Source of the DNA: Aldrovandia affinis
Lineage: Eukaryota; Chordata; Actinopteri; Notacanthiformes; Halosauridae
Length of the DNA stretch: 64,000 nucleotides
Assembly (NCBI GenBank): GCA_029706075.1
Contig: JAINUG010000305.1
Span: forward strand, 1 to 64,000
Direction of reading: 5' to 3'
Below the pieces are notes generated by a model. It saw only the letters and a list, made by a program, of their open reading frames with translations, made no database searches and was not told the origin of the DNA. The translations under genes and the position numbers were made by a program. This document shows, piece by piece, positions 22,328 to 34,200 of the stretch. Each line of letters starts with the position of its first letter. Position 1 is the stretch's first letter.

Positions 22328-24367
22328 AAATTGTCCAACATGTCCAACTTTATACGGACCAGGGCACTGATGACAAATAATTTTAGTTTCATGTGCCACA
22401 GTATTTATTAAAATTAAAATTTTGGGAAATGAGGCTCCATTCAAATGAAGTTTGAAAAGATAAGTCGTATAGCCATTGACACTTATGTTTATTCATGCTG
22501 GAAACTGGAACCCATTACAACATACACAGTTTGTATAACCAATATTTAGAGCCAAAATGGCAATGACTCTTCCCTTGCTACTAGCTAGTAAATGATTGCG
22601 CAATAATGTAAATGTACACAATTTGATAGCTAGGTAGCAATACAACTGTAGAAATCTATAAGCTAAGATTATTTTTAACACAAATGCTTATATTCGTTTA
22701 CCCAAATTAGACTTCCTGAATTCCTGAGTGCGAAAACAAGGTAACATTAACATAGCTAACACTAACACTGACTTCTTCACAAACAAGCATGAAAGACAGT
22801 AAAACTGAGGGCAACACTACAGTCTATGTTACCAGCTAACATTAAGATACTGCAGTTAGTACAGCAGACAATGATAGAAGTGACCACGATCATGAGCTGT
22901 CTTTACGATTCGCCAACTTAATGACTCGTTTTGCAAACAGTAAATATGAAATAGGAGAGAAAGTAAAAAGGTAGCTAGCCATCTTTTTCAGCTTTTGTCA
23001 ACCATTATCTTTCAATTAAAATATAGCTTTTTGTGTTTAATTAATACTAGAAGGCAATGTAGGCACTTATTGGTTTGTTGACATTCAAATGTTTTGGCGG
23101 GGGGAGCTAAGTGGACATCACTGTGTCACATTCACCTTAAAGTTCCTATTTACACACTCATTGGTTTGCTACATACACAACATAATGACAGGACTCCTAA
23201 ACTCCTACAATTGTTCTATGAACACTTTACTACACTAAACAACAATTTCAGTATAGCAGTTCTCTATCAACACAAGAAGGCAATAGTACAGAGATTTCCA
23301 TCCTGTAATAAACTGCCAATAGCCTACATGCAGAATTGGGCTGTCATCAACTGAGGCTGTGTTTGTTTCTGATGTTGCTCGGACAAAGAATGCAAAACTT
23401 GGTTGTCTTTGTGGGAGTGCAAATAGTGTATTTGAGCTCTGCAGATGTCACTGCAGAAATGGGATCATTGCGAAAACGCTGTAGAGTGCTTGTCCTTGGA
23501 TAATTCCATTACACAGCTCGGTCTTGCTCTGCTCCTCACAGTGAAATTTGTTTGTCTCTGACAGAGCCTTATTGTGGTGCGCTTGTTGCCAAGGTAACTG
23601 CTATTTGATGCCTAGGATGTGTAGGTTGCCAAAAAGCCAGTGCTATAAATTGGCAAACTAAAGATACATATGACAAAGGGGTCTTATGCATGTACCCAAA
23701 CAAAATTCATTCAAGTATTAAACTGTTAATTTTTTTGAACATGGACTGCACATGTGTTTACAGTATTAAAAAAAAAAAAAAATCTAACAATCAGACTGTT
23801 TTGCAAATTGGCTTGATTTGAAGGGAATACATGTTCTGGATAAAGGATCTATGTATATTTGGACAAGCAGAACTCCAGGCGTAAGCACACCTATCCAAAT
23901 TTCCATGTTACATAATCGTTACTGGGTCGTGAAGCACATTATTTCAGGCTCCAAAATGAGAACACCAAAACTGTAAAATGCTCAAATTAACGCAGAACGC
24001 TTACTGTAATATATGCATAGTAAATAGTTCAATATTAAAAGAACTGTTGTACAGTATTAGCAAGTATGAAAGTATTAATTAAGCTTTAAGATTTCATTTT
24101 AATTAGAATCATTAGGGAAGGATTGCGAGATGCAGGTTGGACTTGTGTGCCAGAACACTGATCGCTGCTTTGTATGAATTCAAGGTGAGTTTCTTGCTGA
24201 CTATGTTTCACTTTCACTGGGTGCATCCGCATATGACTGCTTTGACTTATGAAAGGCAACATTACCACAAGAGTACCACTCTTAGTCTATGGCACATTAT
24301 CTCAGCCAGGAAATGGGCAGGTAGATGGAAATATCAGTGGACATTTTCTTTCACAATGAGTCATTCA
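22328..24367. other. no gene recognised
   Basis: AT-rich unassigned sequence with a poly-A run at 23767-23781. No motif-bearing frame. Confidence 0.5.
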
Positions 24368-26089
24368 CAGTGGGTATAAAAAGTATTAATAATATTAATA
24401 ATAATATGTTTATTTATAGACCACCTTTCCAGCTATGAGCACAAGGTGCTGCTGACAAAAGACAGTGAAATAGCAGAGAACAAAGGACAATAAAAGGATA
24501 TTAAGTATACAAATATAAAAGTACAACAAGTAAAAAATAAACAATAAATCCAATAAAATCATAGATTCGGGAAAGCCAATCTGTAAAAATGGGTTTTAAG
24601 AGTAGATTTAAAAGCTGAGACTGATTCAGCAGATTTTAGCTTGATTTTAACTCTGAAACTACCAGAAATCCTTGACCTGAAGACCTGAGAGGCCTTGTTG
24701 TGGTATATGGGGCCAACAACTCAATATATAATGTATATTCACCCCCCATTTTTCAAATTTAATTTCTTATTTCATGGAACCAGAATGGATTTATCTGGGA
24801 TTTCTTGCCACTGATCAACACAAAATATAATGTCAAATAAAAACCCCCAACTATAAAGTTTTATCTTAATTAATTACAAATAAAAAACAGACAATAACTG
24901 ATTACATAAGTATTCACCCCCTTGACTTCATACATGGTAGAAGCACCCTTAGCTGCAATTACAGCTGTATGTCTATTTGACTAAGTCTCTACCAGCTTTG
25001 TATATCTGGACATTGCAATTTTTGCTCATTCTTCACAAAATTGCTTGAGCCTCATCAGGCTGGATGGTCCATTGGTGAACAGCAATTTTCAAATCTTTCC
25101 ACAGATTCCCAATGGGATTGTCTGGGCCACTTCAGGGAATAGATTATTTTGTTTTTAAACCACTCAAATGTGGCTGTATGTTTTGGGTCATTGTCCTGCT
25201 GGAATATAAATCTTCTCTCAAGTCCCAGGTCTCTTGAAAACTGCAGCATGTTTTCCTCCAAGATTTGGCTATATCTTGTGCCATCTATTTTGCCCTCTAT
25301 TTTGGCAGGTTTTCCAGTCCCAGAAGCAGAGACGCATCCCCATAGCATTAGGCTCCCACCACCATGTTTCAGGGGATAGTGTTAGATAATAGGGATAGTG
25401 TTCTTGGGATGATGCGCAGTGTTAGGCTTGTGCCAAAGATAGCGCCTACTGTAGATGCCAAAAAGTTCAATGGTGGCCTCCCTAAGAAGTGCCCTTCTCG
25501 CACGGATGCCCAGTTTGGAGGACAGCCTTTTCTAGGCAAATTCACAGTTTTTCTTTCTCAATATTCTCACATGTTTATGATGGACTTAACGGTGCTCCGG
25601 GGGATATTCAAAGTCTTATAATGTTCTTATATCTTTCTCCTGATTGATGCTTTTGAAGAACCTTTTCTCGGATTTGCTTTGAATGTTTTTTGGTCTTCAT
25701 GACGAAGCTCTTGTTTGGAAATGCACTTAACAACTGTGGGATCTCTCACAGACAGGTGTATTTAATTAGAAATAATTTGGAACACATTAATTGTACACAG
25801 GTAGACTCCAATCATATGATTATGGGACCTCTAAAGACAATTGCACCAGTTTATTGAGGTGTGTCTTGGAAAAAAGGTTGAATACATGTGCAATCAATTA
25901 TTGTCTGTTTTTTATTTGTAATTAATTAACAAAAAGCTTGTTGTTGTGTTGTTTTTTAAATTTGAGATTGTAGAGTACTTTGTGTTGATCAGTGGCAAGA
26001 AATCCCAATGAAATCAATTTTAATTCCATGAAGTAAAAAAATTAAATATGAAAAATGGCAAAGGGGGTGAATACTTTTTATACTCACTG
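24368..26089 (-). mobile_element. Tc1-like transposon, full length, inactive
   Basis: It is bounded by CAGTGGGTATAAAAAGTATT at the left and its inverse (AATACTTTTTATACTCACTG) at the right, with the TA target next to the right end. On the minus strand the DDE half is readable at 25348-25055: MLWGCVSASGTGKPAKIEGK, then FIFQQDNDPKHTA, in which the aspartate of DNDPKH is the second catalytic residue. The N-terminal half (about 25420-25740) is frame-shifted. A dispersed repeat (24386-24735) is inserted just inside the left end. Without that insert the element is about 1.4 kb, near the normal Tc1 size. Confidence 0.85.
24386..24735 (+). repeat. dispersed repeat nested in Tc1 end
   Basis: It starts with TAATAAT units and continues GTTTATTTATAGACCACC, AGCACAAGGTGCTGC and GTAGATTTAAAAGCTGAGAC. 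It splits the Tc1 terminal phrase AAGTATTCACCCC. A GTAT is present at both borders. The same family recurs around 58527-59110. It has the look of a LINE 3' region; the clade is unknown. Confidence 0.6.
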
Positions 26090-26091
26090 TA

Positions 26092-26167
<76 letters not shown>

Positions 26168-26172
26168 TGTTT
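26090..26172. repeat. TG dinucleotide microsatellite
   Basis: About 34 TG units with a few TATG interruptions, beginning directly at the TA beside the Tc1 right end. Confidence 0.95.
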
Positions 26173-27256
26173 ATCTTTGCCTGCATTTTTCACATGGAAG
26201 AAATGAAATGACTCGGCTTTCCCTCGGCACCCACAGGATGCAGTCTGCAGGCATCAGTGTAATTTAGTCCTAGTAGAGGGAGTTTGATTGCTGCCTCTTG
26301 ACAAACGAGAGCCAGGTCTTTGGTGTTTGCCACTGAGAACAAAGTTACTCTATTAGAGAACTAGGTGTGATTATGTAACCTACTAACTACACAGCCAATA
26401 TATTCCCAATTCGTCACAGTATATTTGGTGACAATAGCCTCAGTGACTCCAGCTGTTCAATTTAGCAAACACCTCTTTCCCCCTCTAACTCCCAGCACGT
26501 ACTGAACCCATACACCAGCTTCATCACCACAGCCTTAAATTCCCTTATACCAAATCAAACAATCCCAAACCAGTCAGTGCAGGCATCAACCTTCCTCATT
26601 ATTTCCTAACTGAATGAAATAGATCTATAATCCCTCACCATGCACATTTGTCCAACTAAGTTTCATTTCACTGTCAATTCACACTTTCCTACATTTCATA
26701 TGTATCTGGTCTGTTACATTTGGCTAAACATTATGCTATTGACAATGAGAATTGAGAATTGCATTAAATAACGGAAGATTAGATTAGAATATGGATAGCA
26801 ATAATATACTCAAATTCTATTACACTGTGCTATATATTGACATGTTAGCAATTCTGTTGAGGCATAAAAAATAAATATAGATATAAGCAATAAAACAGAT
26901 ATATACAGTACACAGTGCACTTACTTGATCATGGTGTAAATACAATTCCAAGTGCCTTGTGCAACCCTGCCATTACACAGCATGAAAAACGTGTCGAAAC
27001 ACAACCTTTTCTCTGCAGAGGCAGGGAGTCTGCCAAGTCATCATTTTTTTTGTTCTGGTAATGATTTCAATTTGTTGTAAAAAAACTAAAAGTAAAAAAA
27101 ACAACACTCAAACTCAAAGTCTGATAATATGGCTTTTTTATATGGACCTTAAATAAAATGTAGAAAATAAATTACAGGTTTTTTTAACTTGTTTGTGGCA
27201 TGAGGAAAGAGCAGAGTCATAATCTTCCTGACCCATTATCAGCTGGTGTGCTGTAA
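26173..27256. other. no gene recognised
   Basis: AT-rich, unassigned sequence. Confidence 0.5.
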
Positions 27257-27916
27257 TGGGTTTTCCCGAAAGCATCGTAACACAAAGTGCATCGTAAGTT
27301 CCATCGTAAGATGCATCGTTAGTTTAAGTGGGTTTCCCAAAACCCTTTGTAACTAAATTAGCATGTTATCCCTGCCGTTAATTAACATGTTACCCGTCCC
27401 ACACGTTAAAAATAAAGTGCTCAAGTTCACTTTTGCGTGCTCTGCTCTTCACTGCAGACAGTGGCTGCCAAAATGAGTACTTTAAAATCAAGTCACTGTG
27501 CGTTCTGGAAATGTGGACATTTAGCGACATACGTGGATTTATTTTGTGCATTACATTTATTTGGAGTGTTTTATTTACATACATGTAAGATGAGACATAA
27601 CGTCATATTAGGCTATTTATTAGCCTATAAAATAATGTGTTCTGTAGGGGAGACGGTTGGAGAGATGGTTGTAACATTTTCTACATTTCTGTCTGTATCT
27701 TGGAGCTCTTTTAAGCTAGTGCATTCAAACTGTGATGCAAACTAGTTGCATGTGTCTGCTATTAAGTGGTGTAGCTGTTATTTCTGTAACACAAACAGAA
27801 AATGCATGGTCCAGTCTCAAACACAAGGAGGGAAATGTTACAATTCACCCCATAGTCTGGGTTAGTTCACCCCATAGTGTATGTGTGTGTCTATGTATCT
27901 CTGTGTGGCAAGTATG

Positions 27917-29190
27917 TTAGCTTCCATCAGAGTCACATTGGTGACAGATGTATGGCACTCCTGGGGTGCAGGCTTCGTGAGGCCACAGAGTACAGGTCAT
28001 ACACTGAATCCAATCTTCTTTGCCCTTGACTGATTGAAGTGCACACAATGCAGAAGTTGCCGTCATCATTTGAGGAATCTGTGTCCTGTGGCTCGAAGTT
28101 GTGTGTTTTCTGTGTTTTTCTTTCCTGATGTTTTCTTAGACAGGCTGGGTAGTTGTTGATTTGTGCGAGTTGATTTGTCTTGTTTCTTGCCCAGAGCTTT
28201 CTTTGGCAAGCTTATTTTCAGTTTCACCTCGTCAGACCTTCTCTGCTCTTCCTCCAGGGCCATCTTGACAGGCGTAGCAGTGAGTATTGTTGTTTGTTTC
28301 CTCTTCCCTCCTGCTACAGGGTTTTTTCTGGGTCCAGCTTTTTGGTAAGGATCGCATGTCAACACTTAACAAGGTTTGAGTGACTCAGTGTTTCTTCTCC
28401 ACAGCTTGATGGGTATGAAGGTGGCCTGGTGGGCAGCTGGATCAAGACGATCTGTGACTTGTGAAGGTGCAAACTCACATTCCTCAAATATGATTGGATT
28501 GTACGGCCAAATTCCACTGCACCAGCCTGCAGGTTGTTTGGTGTAGCTGCAGCTGGAGGTGCTGTCCTCACGATACCTGGAATGTCGTATATCGTCATGG
28601 TCTTGCCTGGATTCATTCTCATCCAGGAATCGCTTGCGATGTTCGCCATCTTCTTGAGCGGGCCATATACACTTCTGTCGAGGGGGTGGGAGCTTGTGAC
28701 TGCAGTGCGGGGTAAGGTAACATTACAATTCCGTTGTTCTTGCAGAAGTCGACGACTGCGATTGACAGGTGTGAGCAGCACACCTGCGGTTATCCAGGAG
28801 GAGCAGCACCTCCTTCTCGGGGCTGGCCTTGGTGTTCTTTGCAAAGTGCTTAAAAAAGATGATGAAATCCGCCTCCTGCATCCATCCTGATCCATTTACA
28901 CTTCCAACACTTCCTATTGGCCCATCTCGCACAGAGTGGTACCATGTACCATTTGCGCGGGAACACAAAAGATGGAGGAATTGTGCTGCCAATGGCATTG
29001 ACCGTACATGCGATAGAGACCAGTGCACCCCTTTCTCCTGACGTCACCGCCCCAACCTGTTTAGTGCCACGCTTGGCGATCACTCTGTCTGGTGTTTGCA
29101 CAGTTGTTATGCTGGTCTCATCGACATTCCAAATGTCTTTGCAGTTAAGTTGTGCCTCCTTATCGCTTTGTCAACTTTTCTGAAAAACAC
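27917..29190 (-). pseudogene. pogo-like DDE transposase with C-terminal PHD-like finger
   Basis: On the minus strand, blocks appear in the order of a pogo-type DDE_1 transposase. First is IWNVDETSITTVQTPDRVIA, with the first catalytic aspartate codon at 29120-29122, then KRGTKQVGAVTSGERGALVS, SGWMQEADFIIFFKHFA, and VLLLLDN with the second aspartate at 28792-28794. These are followed by LDRSVYGPLKKMAN, MNPGKTMTIYDIPGIV and TPNNLQAG. After a lysine-rich linker (28365-28066, KKALGKKQDKSTRT) a cysteine-rich end reads NFCIVCTSI, then in another frame KEDWIQCMTCTLWPHEACTP and YICHQCDSDGS before TAA at 27917-27919. This has the Cys/His spacing of a PHD-like zinc finger. Several frameshifts break the frame, so it is dead. 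The N-terminal DNA-binding part is not found. Confidence 0.75.
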
Positions 29191-29727
29191 TGCCACGCTG
29201 GTTTTATTAAAACTGGTGGCCCAGGCTCACTGGTGACGCATTTAACTCAACACCTACAAATAAGAGCAGCAGGTAGGCCTAATCAGGCTCACCTAATCAA
29301 GGCAGCAGTTCAGAGAATCCTCCATTTAAACCAGTGTGCAGCCAAGCAGTGCGCCCTGTAAACCCACTCATTGTAAGTGGTACCCCAAGGAGTTATACAC
29401 TTCCCCAAAATGTGGATGCTAATATGTAAAAGCAATCAGATCCTACGGTGTTGTTTCTAAAAACAGGATCCAGGCATCCATTGGTGTCAATATAAAGTGA
29501 TTACATGGTTTTAGCCAGTCACATGCCATACTGTGTTTTTTTTTACTATACAGTCACACCGCTTGTACAGATATGACAGGAAAATGAATTCTAAGATTAT
29601 GTTTTTTTTGTGGTTCCTGCATCTAAAGACATTATATAATTGTGTACTCTTTCATGGTGTAATTCAGCTCCCCTTTTTTTGACTTGGCTATAAAGTTCTT
29701 GCCATATTTTTGGCAGTTCTAAGCTGC

Positions 29728-29904
29728 TCACTTGCAAACTGTTTGTTTGCTTGTGATGTCGTCATTTTTTTTCTTCTCAGTGTTGGAGAGACTGCCCTGA
29801 GCCTTTGAAAATAGCATTTGTTTATGTTGTGCTACTTCATCTAAAAGAAATAGAACTTCGCCTTTGGAGAAGTGTTGTTTTCTCTTTCTTGTAGGTTCTG
29901 CCAT
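29728..29904 (-). pseudogene. Myb/SANT-like accessory protein fragment
   Basis: From ATG at 29904-29902 the 58-residue frame reads MAEPTRKRKQHFSKGEVLFL then LDEVAQHKQMLFSKAQG and NTEKKKNDDI. This resembles the start of the Myb/SANT-like DNA-binding proteins found with PIF-Harbinger elements, which usually have F-S-x-x-E-V-x-x-L-L-x-x-V and then a KKKW block. The tryptophan is lost through a frameshift after KKK, and the frame soon stops. Family call from recalled motifs; moderate certainty. Confidence 0.5.
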
Positions 29905-30454
29905 TTCCTTTTACTTCAGAGGGAATAATTGTCCAATTTTGTGCCTATTTATACCTTTCACTGTAATTACATTCTTCAAAATGTGCTGTTTTAATTATTT
30001 GTAACTATTTCTAATTAATTTACATCATGCCAATATCCCAAACTAGATGTTGCAGAGATTTGTAAATGGATTGTTTGATTATCGACTTGCTTTGCTCTTT
30101 GCCAGACTGTTGCTGGGGCAGAGTTAAACAAGAAGCACGATAAACTCACACGTAAAATACCAGCTAACGAAGGCTTTTGGGAAACCCACGTAAAAGTATC
30201 ACGTACTTGTCCTATGTTCGTCGTAACGTCGCACGTTAATCTCTAACGTTTAATGTTCTCGGAAAACCCACCCCTGATCAGATGCATGTTTTACAGATCT
30301 ATGAAAAATGACTAATCATGTTGCATAATAGAAGGTAAAGTAATTACAACATTCCACAGAATAGGATCAAAAGCCAGCTATCACCCAGTAACTGAGGAGC
30401 CTGAGCAGAGAAAAGCACCAAACATGTTGCATTAAACAACAGTCTCTTCCTTAC

Positions 30455-30668
30455 ACCGTTCCAGCACCAATGAGCTCGCCGAGAATAGTGAAGGGTGTCT
30501 CTAGAAAGTAGTTGGGCAAGTTCCGTCTCAGATTATCGCCGGCCTTGGGGAATTAGCTTGCCCCATAGCGATGGGCGTCGAGTTAGTGGGGGAGGGCGAA
30601 TTGAAAGAAATAGAGGGTATAATTGGCTACCAAATTGGGAGAAAAACATATATATATATATATATACT
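30455..30668 (+). mobile_element. SINE (GGGAGAAAAA-tail family), 5'-truncated
   Basis: Keeps AAGGGTGTCTCTAGAAAGTA, TTCCGTCTCAGATT, GAGTTAGTGGGGGAGGGCGA and the tail TATAATTGGCTACCAAATTG-GGAGAAAAA, matching the 3' half of the copies at 48339 and 58561. The tRNA-like head is missing. A short TA run follows (30649-30666). Confidence 0.8.
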
Positions 30669-31103
30669 GTCACAGATAAATGTAGCCCTATACACAAAAC
30701 TAAATGCATTTTTGTGCATCCCAGCAGTTTTATCACCTGGTTAATGCTTGTCTACATTATATTTGAAGTCAATATATATAATTTCATTTATTTAGCATAA
30801 ACTATTATTAGAATAATACCCATGCTTTGAGATTTCACATTGCAAATTAAGGCACTCCCTACAGAGTCAATAAGCAAGAAAATACTTATCAATTCTCTTT
30901 CCAAAGCAAATAAAAGTGTAATGCTGCATGATTTATTCAGTGCATCCCTTCAGTTTGTGCGTCAGCAGAACTCCGCAGGAAGATGCTGCCGGGATCCACT
31001 TCGTCCCCTTGAGCATTGCACAGTGCGCCTGATTCAGTGTGAGTGTTCTTTAAGAAAGCTCGTATCGAGGAGCACTGCACAGATTTCACACAAAAATGTA
31101 CGA

Positions 31104-31284
31104 ACCTTTTCCTTCCCAGTGTTACAGGTATGGTATGCAGCTGCCTAAAGCGAAGTCTATCGCTGTATTACTGCACTGATCTCTTGCGCGATCTATGATT
31201 GTTCCTACCATGTATTTATGCACATCTTGTAAGTCGCTCTGGATAAGAGCGTCTGCTAAATGCTTAAAATGTAAAATGTAAAAA
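31104..31284 (+). mobile_element. L2/UnaL2-like LINE 3' end
   Basis: CCCAGTGTTACAGGTATGG and CTGTATTACTGCACTGATC match the 3' UTR at 440-600. The stem-loop GCTCT-GGATA-AGAGC is at 31236-31250, then CTAAATGC and AAAATGTAAAA. It is severely 5'-truncated. 30669-31103 holds nothing recognised. Confidence 0.85.
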
Positions 31285-34200
31285 AAAAATCTCCCTTTTT
31301 CGCTGTTCGACCCTCATCCGAGGCTTGGCGATTCTTCACACCCAGAGGTACTAGGATCGCTCCCCCCACCCACCCACCCACCCTCCTGCTCTCCTGACAT
31401 CTACATTCAAGAAGGAAGGAAATGGACTTACCTGTTACTTTCCTGCTCTGGAGTGATTGAATGTATTATATATTTGATCAGGTTAAACTTTCATGGGCAA
31501 GCCTGGACCCCAGGGGAAGGGGGGGCCCGTAAGGCCGGGGCTGAGCTCTAATTGCCAGCTTCTGTCTGGAAGGGAGGTTAAATTAATGGACGGATAAAGG
31601 CAGGGTGAGGCAGAGGGTTCTAGCCTTGCCAGAGCTCCAGGGAAAGTGGGCCGGGGTGAGCCATACAGGTCCTGCCGGGGCTCGAGAGAGAGCCACTTTG
31701 GAGAGTCCCATAGGTCCCATAAGGTGATCAGTTATGGTACCACCTTGCTCCAAGGCTGAAAACCTGCTCTTAGCCCTCATTCCGATGATGAAAAAGGGTG
31801 TTGAGAATACTCATGGTTATTCAAACTATCTCTCTCAGTGCCCGTAGGAGAGTATCTTTTTAACTCCTGTCGAGGATTAAACCCTGCGCGCACTAACCCT
31901 AACCCTTTGAACGATTTGCACTGTCTGAAACCCTGTCTATATTTCCTGAAGATTCACTTTAAGAAGAAGAATAAGTACACAAATAATAGGGAAGGGGTAG
32001 CCTATGCGCTAGCTTCACATTGTTCAGGTTTTTTCACCTTTCTCATATTCCCAAAGAAAACGCTAAGTGGAAACTAACCACAATGCGAGAGAACACTTTT
32101 GATACGAAGATAACAATTCAATAGTGCATACATATGTTAATTTGCAAGCTTAGTCCTTCCTTGTATTTGTGCTGTATTAAGCTGTATTAAGCATGTGATT
32201 CATGCAGGGCACCGCTCACCCTGGCACGGATCTCACTCAGGTAATGTATTTTCAACGGTCACGTTACACAATGTGAGAAACGAGCTGCAAATTCAGTGTG
32301 TCCTAGAATAGCGTTGCGGCTATTTTCAAGAGCACAAAGGCTTACAACAATGATCTCACTCACAGACATTTTCCTCGAAGCAGATGGTAACAATTGAAGA
32401 AAAAGTGTGAGATGTAAATGCAGTCGAGCAGAAAATGTACAGACTCTATGGATAGCAAAATAAATCTTGGAAGAGATTTTTGCAATTATTTCGGGACACA
32501 TGGGCGACGGGTGTTGCTGAGTCATTTTTTGTGAATTGTCCATGTCGTTTTCATTGATTGGGGCAGATTTGTTCATTCTTACAAGCCAAAAAGCTACTTT
32601 CAGAGAAATTCAGTTGAAAAGAATCCTTAGCTAAAGTACCACTTTTGTGCTCTGTGCAGCTGCATGACTGAATATGCATTGAGTTTGTGGCATCAGTGTA
32701 CAGAGGGGCTAATATATGCCTTTTGGGTGTGTAACACACATACTGGGATTCGGGTCTCAGAGATAAAGAGGGGACCGAATGCCTCGAGACAATTTGGTGC
32801 CCAGCAGGAGGCCAGCCACCACGATGGGCCCCCTTCTGGCTCGCCAGGGGAGGCACCATAAAAAGCATATGGCTGATCTGATCACATTCTCCCCCCACAC
32901 ACACACACACTTTCATGATCACTTGGAAGCAGGGGGCGTAGACCACAGGACACACCCCTCAATGGCATGACCAATCAGCGGTGGTTGCCACGGGATACCA
33001 GAGAGCCAGCCAGTGAAGGAGCGAGACTCACGTGGGGTGGTGGAAACTTTGAAGTTTTGGCTTAAAAAAGTAACACAAAATATACAGATTTTGTCATTGA
33101 ACGGAGGGTTACCTTGCCAACAACAGCATGCGAATATGCAAATTGATAAGCACCAGGACTTTGTTCTAAGTATCGAGTCGGATACGGACTGCTGGTTGCC
33201 GCTTCCTTCAAATCTCGTCTGACCGTCTGATCTCCTAGTCTCAGAGCAGCTCTGCGTGGGTTCCTTTGGACTGACGGACAGTGTCTTCTGGTGGATTTCG
33301 CCCCAAGCGTGTCTGGCCCAAAGGACAACGACAATTTGCGCGTCGTTATATAATATGTAATATCTATGTATGTATAATATGTACTGTATATAATATATAT
33401 ATTATATAACTTGCATATATTTAGCCGTCGCTACCTACCCTGTATTTTTGACTTTTTTACCTACCCCTTTCTTCCCACCTTTTTCTTTTACCCTCTTAGA
33501 TTTTGTTATGTTGAGTCAAGTTAGTCAATTGTGTGTTTTAATTATTATATAGTGCCATGATCAGAATTAGTTCATTGATCAATTTCCCAAGTAGTTAGAT
33601 AAATAAACATTTTGATTATTGATAACGTTTGAGGCCCTGTGTTTTGTTCTGCATAAATTGGGTTCTACTGACAATCACGAATTAAATATGGAATCGGAGT
33701 AGGTTGATGTGACCCCTGCTAATGTCACTACAGGTGTTTGACTCATTTGGTTAACAACGATTGTACAAGAGTCACCTTACATAACACTTAGTCATGCTAT
33801 AGTGGAAATAAAATGCACGCTGTGAACGTATCATCTTGAGACGTTCTTTGATTCCCCTTCAACTCCTCTACAAAAAAATCTACAAAATCAAAATGCAACA
33901 TATAAGAACAACATTAGGTTTAAGCACGGGGGTCTATCCCTAACAGTTGTGGATTTGAAGGCAGTCATTAAGCAGTTATAACACATTTAAAAAAAAGGTT
34001 TAAAAAATCCAGCTGAGTTAAATGAACTGGGAAATGTTATAAAACATGCAAGGTGGAAGGTTTAATGCTTTGTAAATCACCATTGGCAGGGAAATGCATG
34101 GACTGAAACATTGTGGTTTGTCTTTTTGATGGATTTGAGCAACCTTTACCCTTGGTAATTATGCATAGCCAGTATCTTATTCAGACACTAGTCCATCTAA

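Larger units (their letters stand above)
27257..30270. mobile_element. composite DNA transposon with doubled end repeats
   Basis: The left end has TGGGTTTTCCCGAAAGCATC (27257) and, 72 bp further in, TGGGTTTCCCAAAACCCTTT (27329). The right end has the inverses in mirrored order: AAAAGGG-type CTTTTGGGAAACCCA at 30174-30188 and, outside it, TTCTCGGAAAACCCA ending at 30270. Both ends also carry CATCGTAA/TTAACGT-type subterminal motifs. Inside lie a Myb/SANT-like fossil and a pogo-like transposase fossil. A Myb-type accessory gene is typical of PIF-Harbinger elements, but no Harbinger transposase is seen, so the superfamily of the outer element is uncertain. Confidence 0.55.

Noticed and set aside
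25989-26267. HTHTHT and VCVCVC frames
   Set aside because: Translations of the TG microsatellite on the two strands.
28163-28890. Plus-strand frames opposite the pogo-like region
   Set aside because: They are antisense shadows of the minus-strand transposase fossil, whose motifs explain the sequence.
33013-33334. Possible first exon or promoter region
   Set aside because: Moderately GC-rich with frames on both strands, but no motif, no clear start context and no repeat of the pattern; insufficient support.
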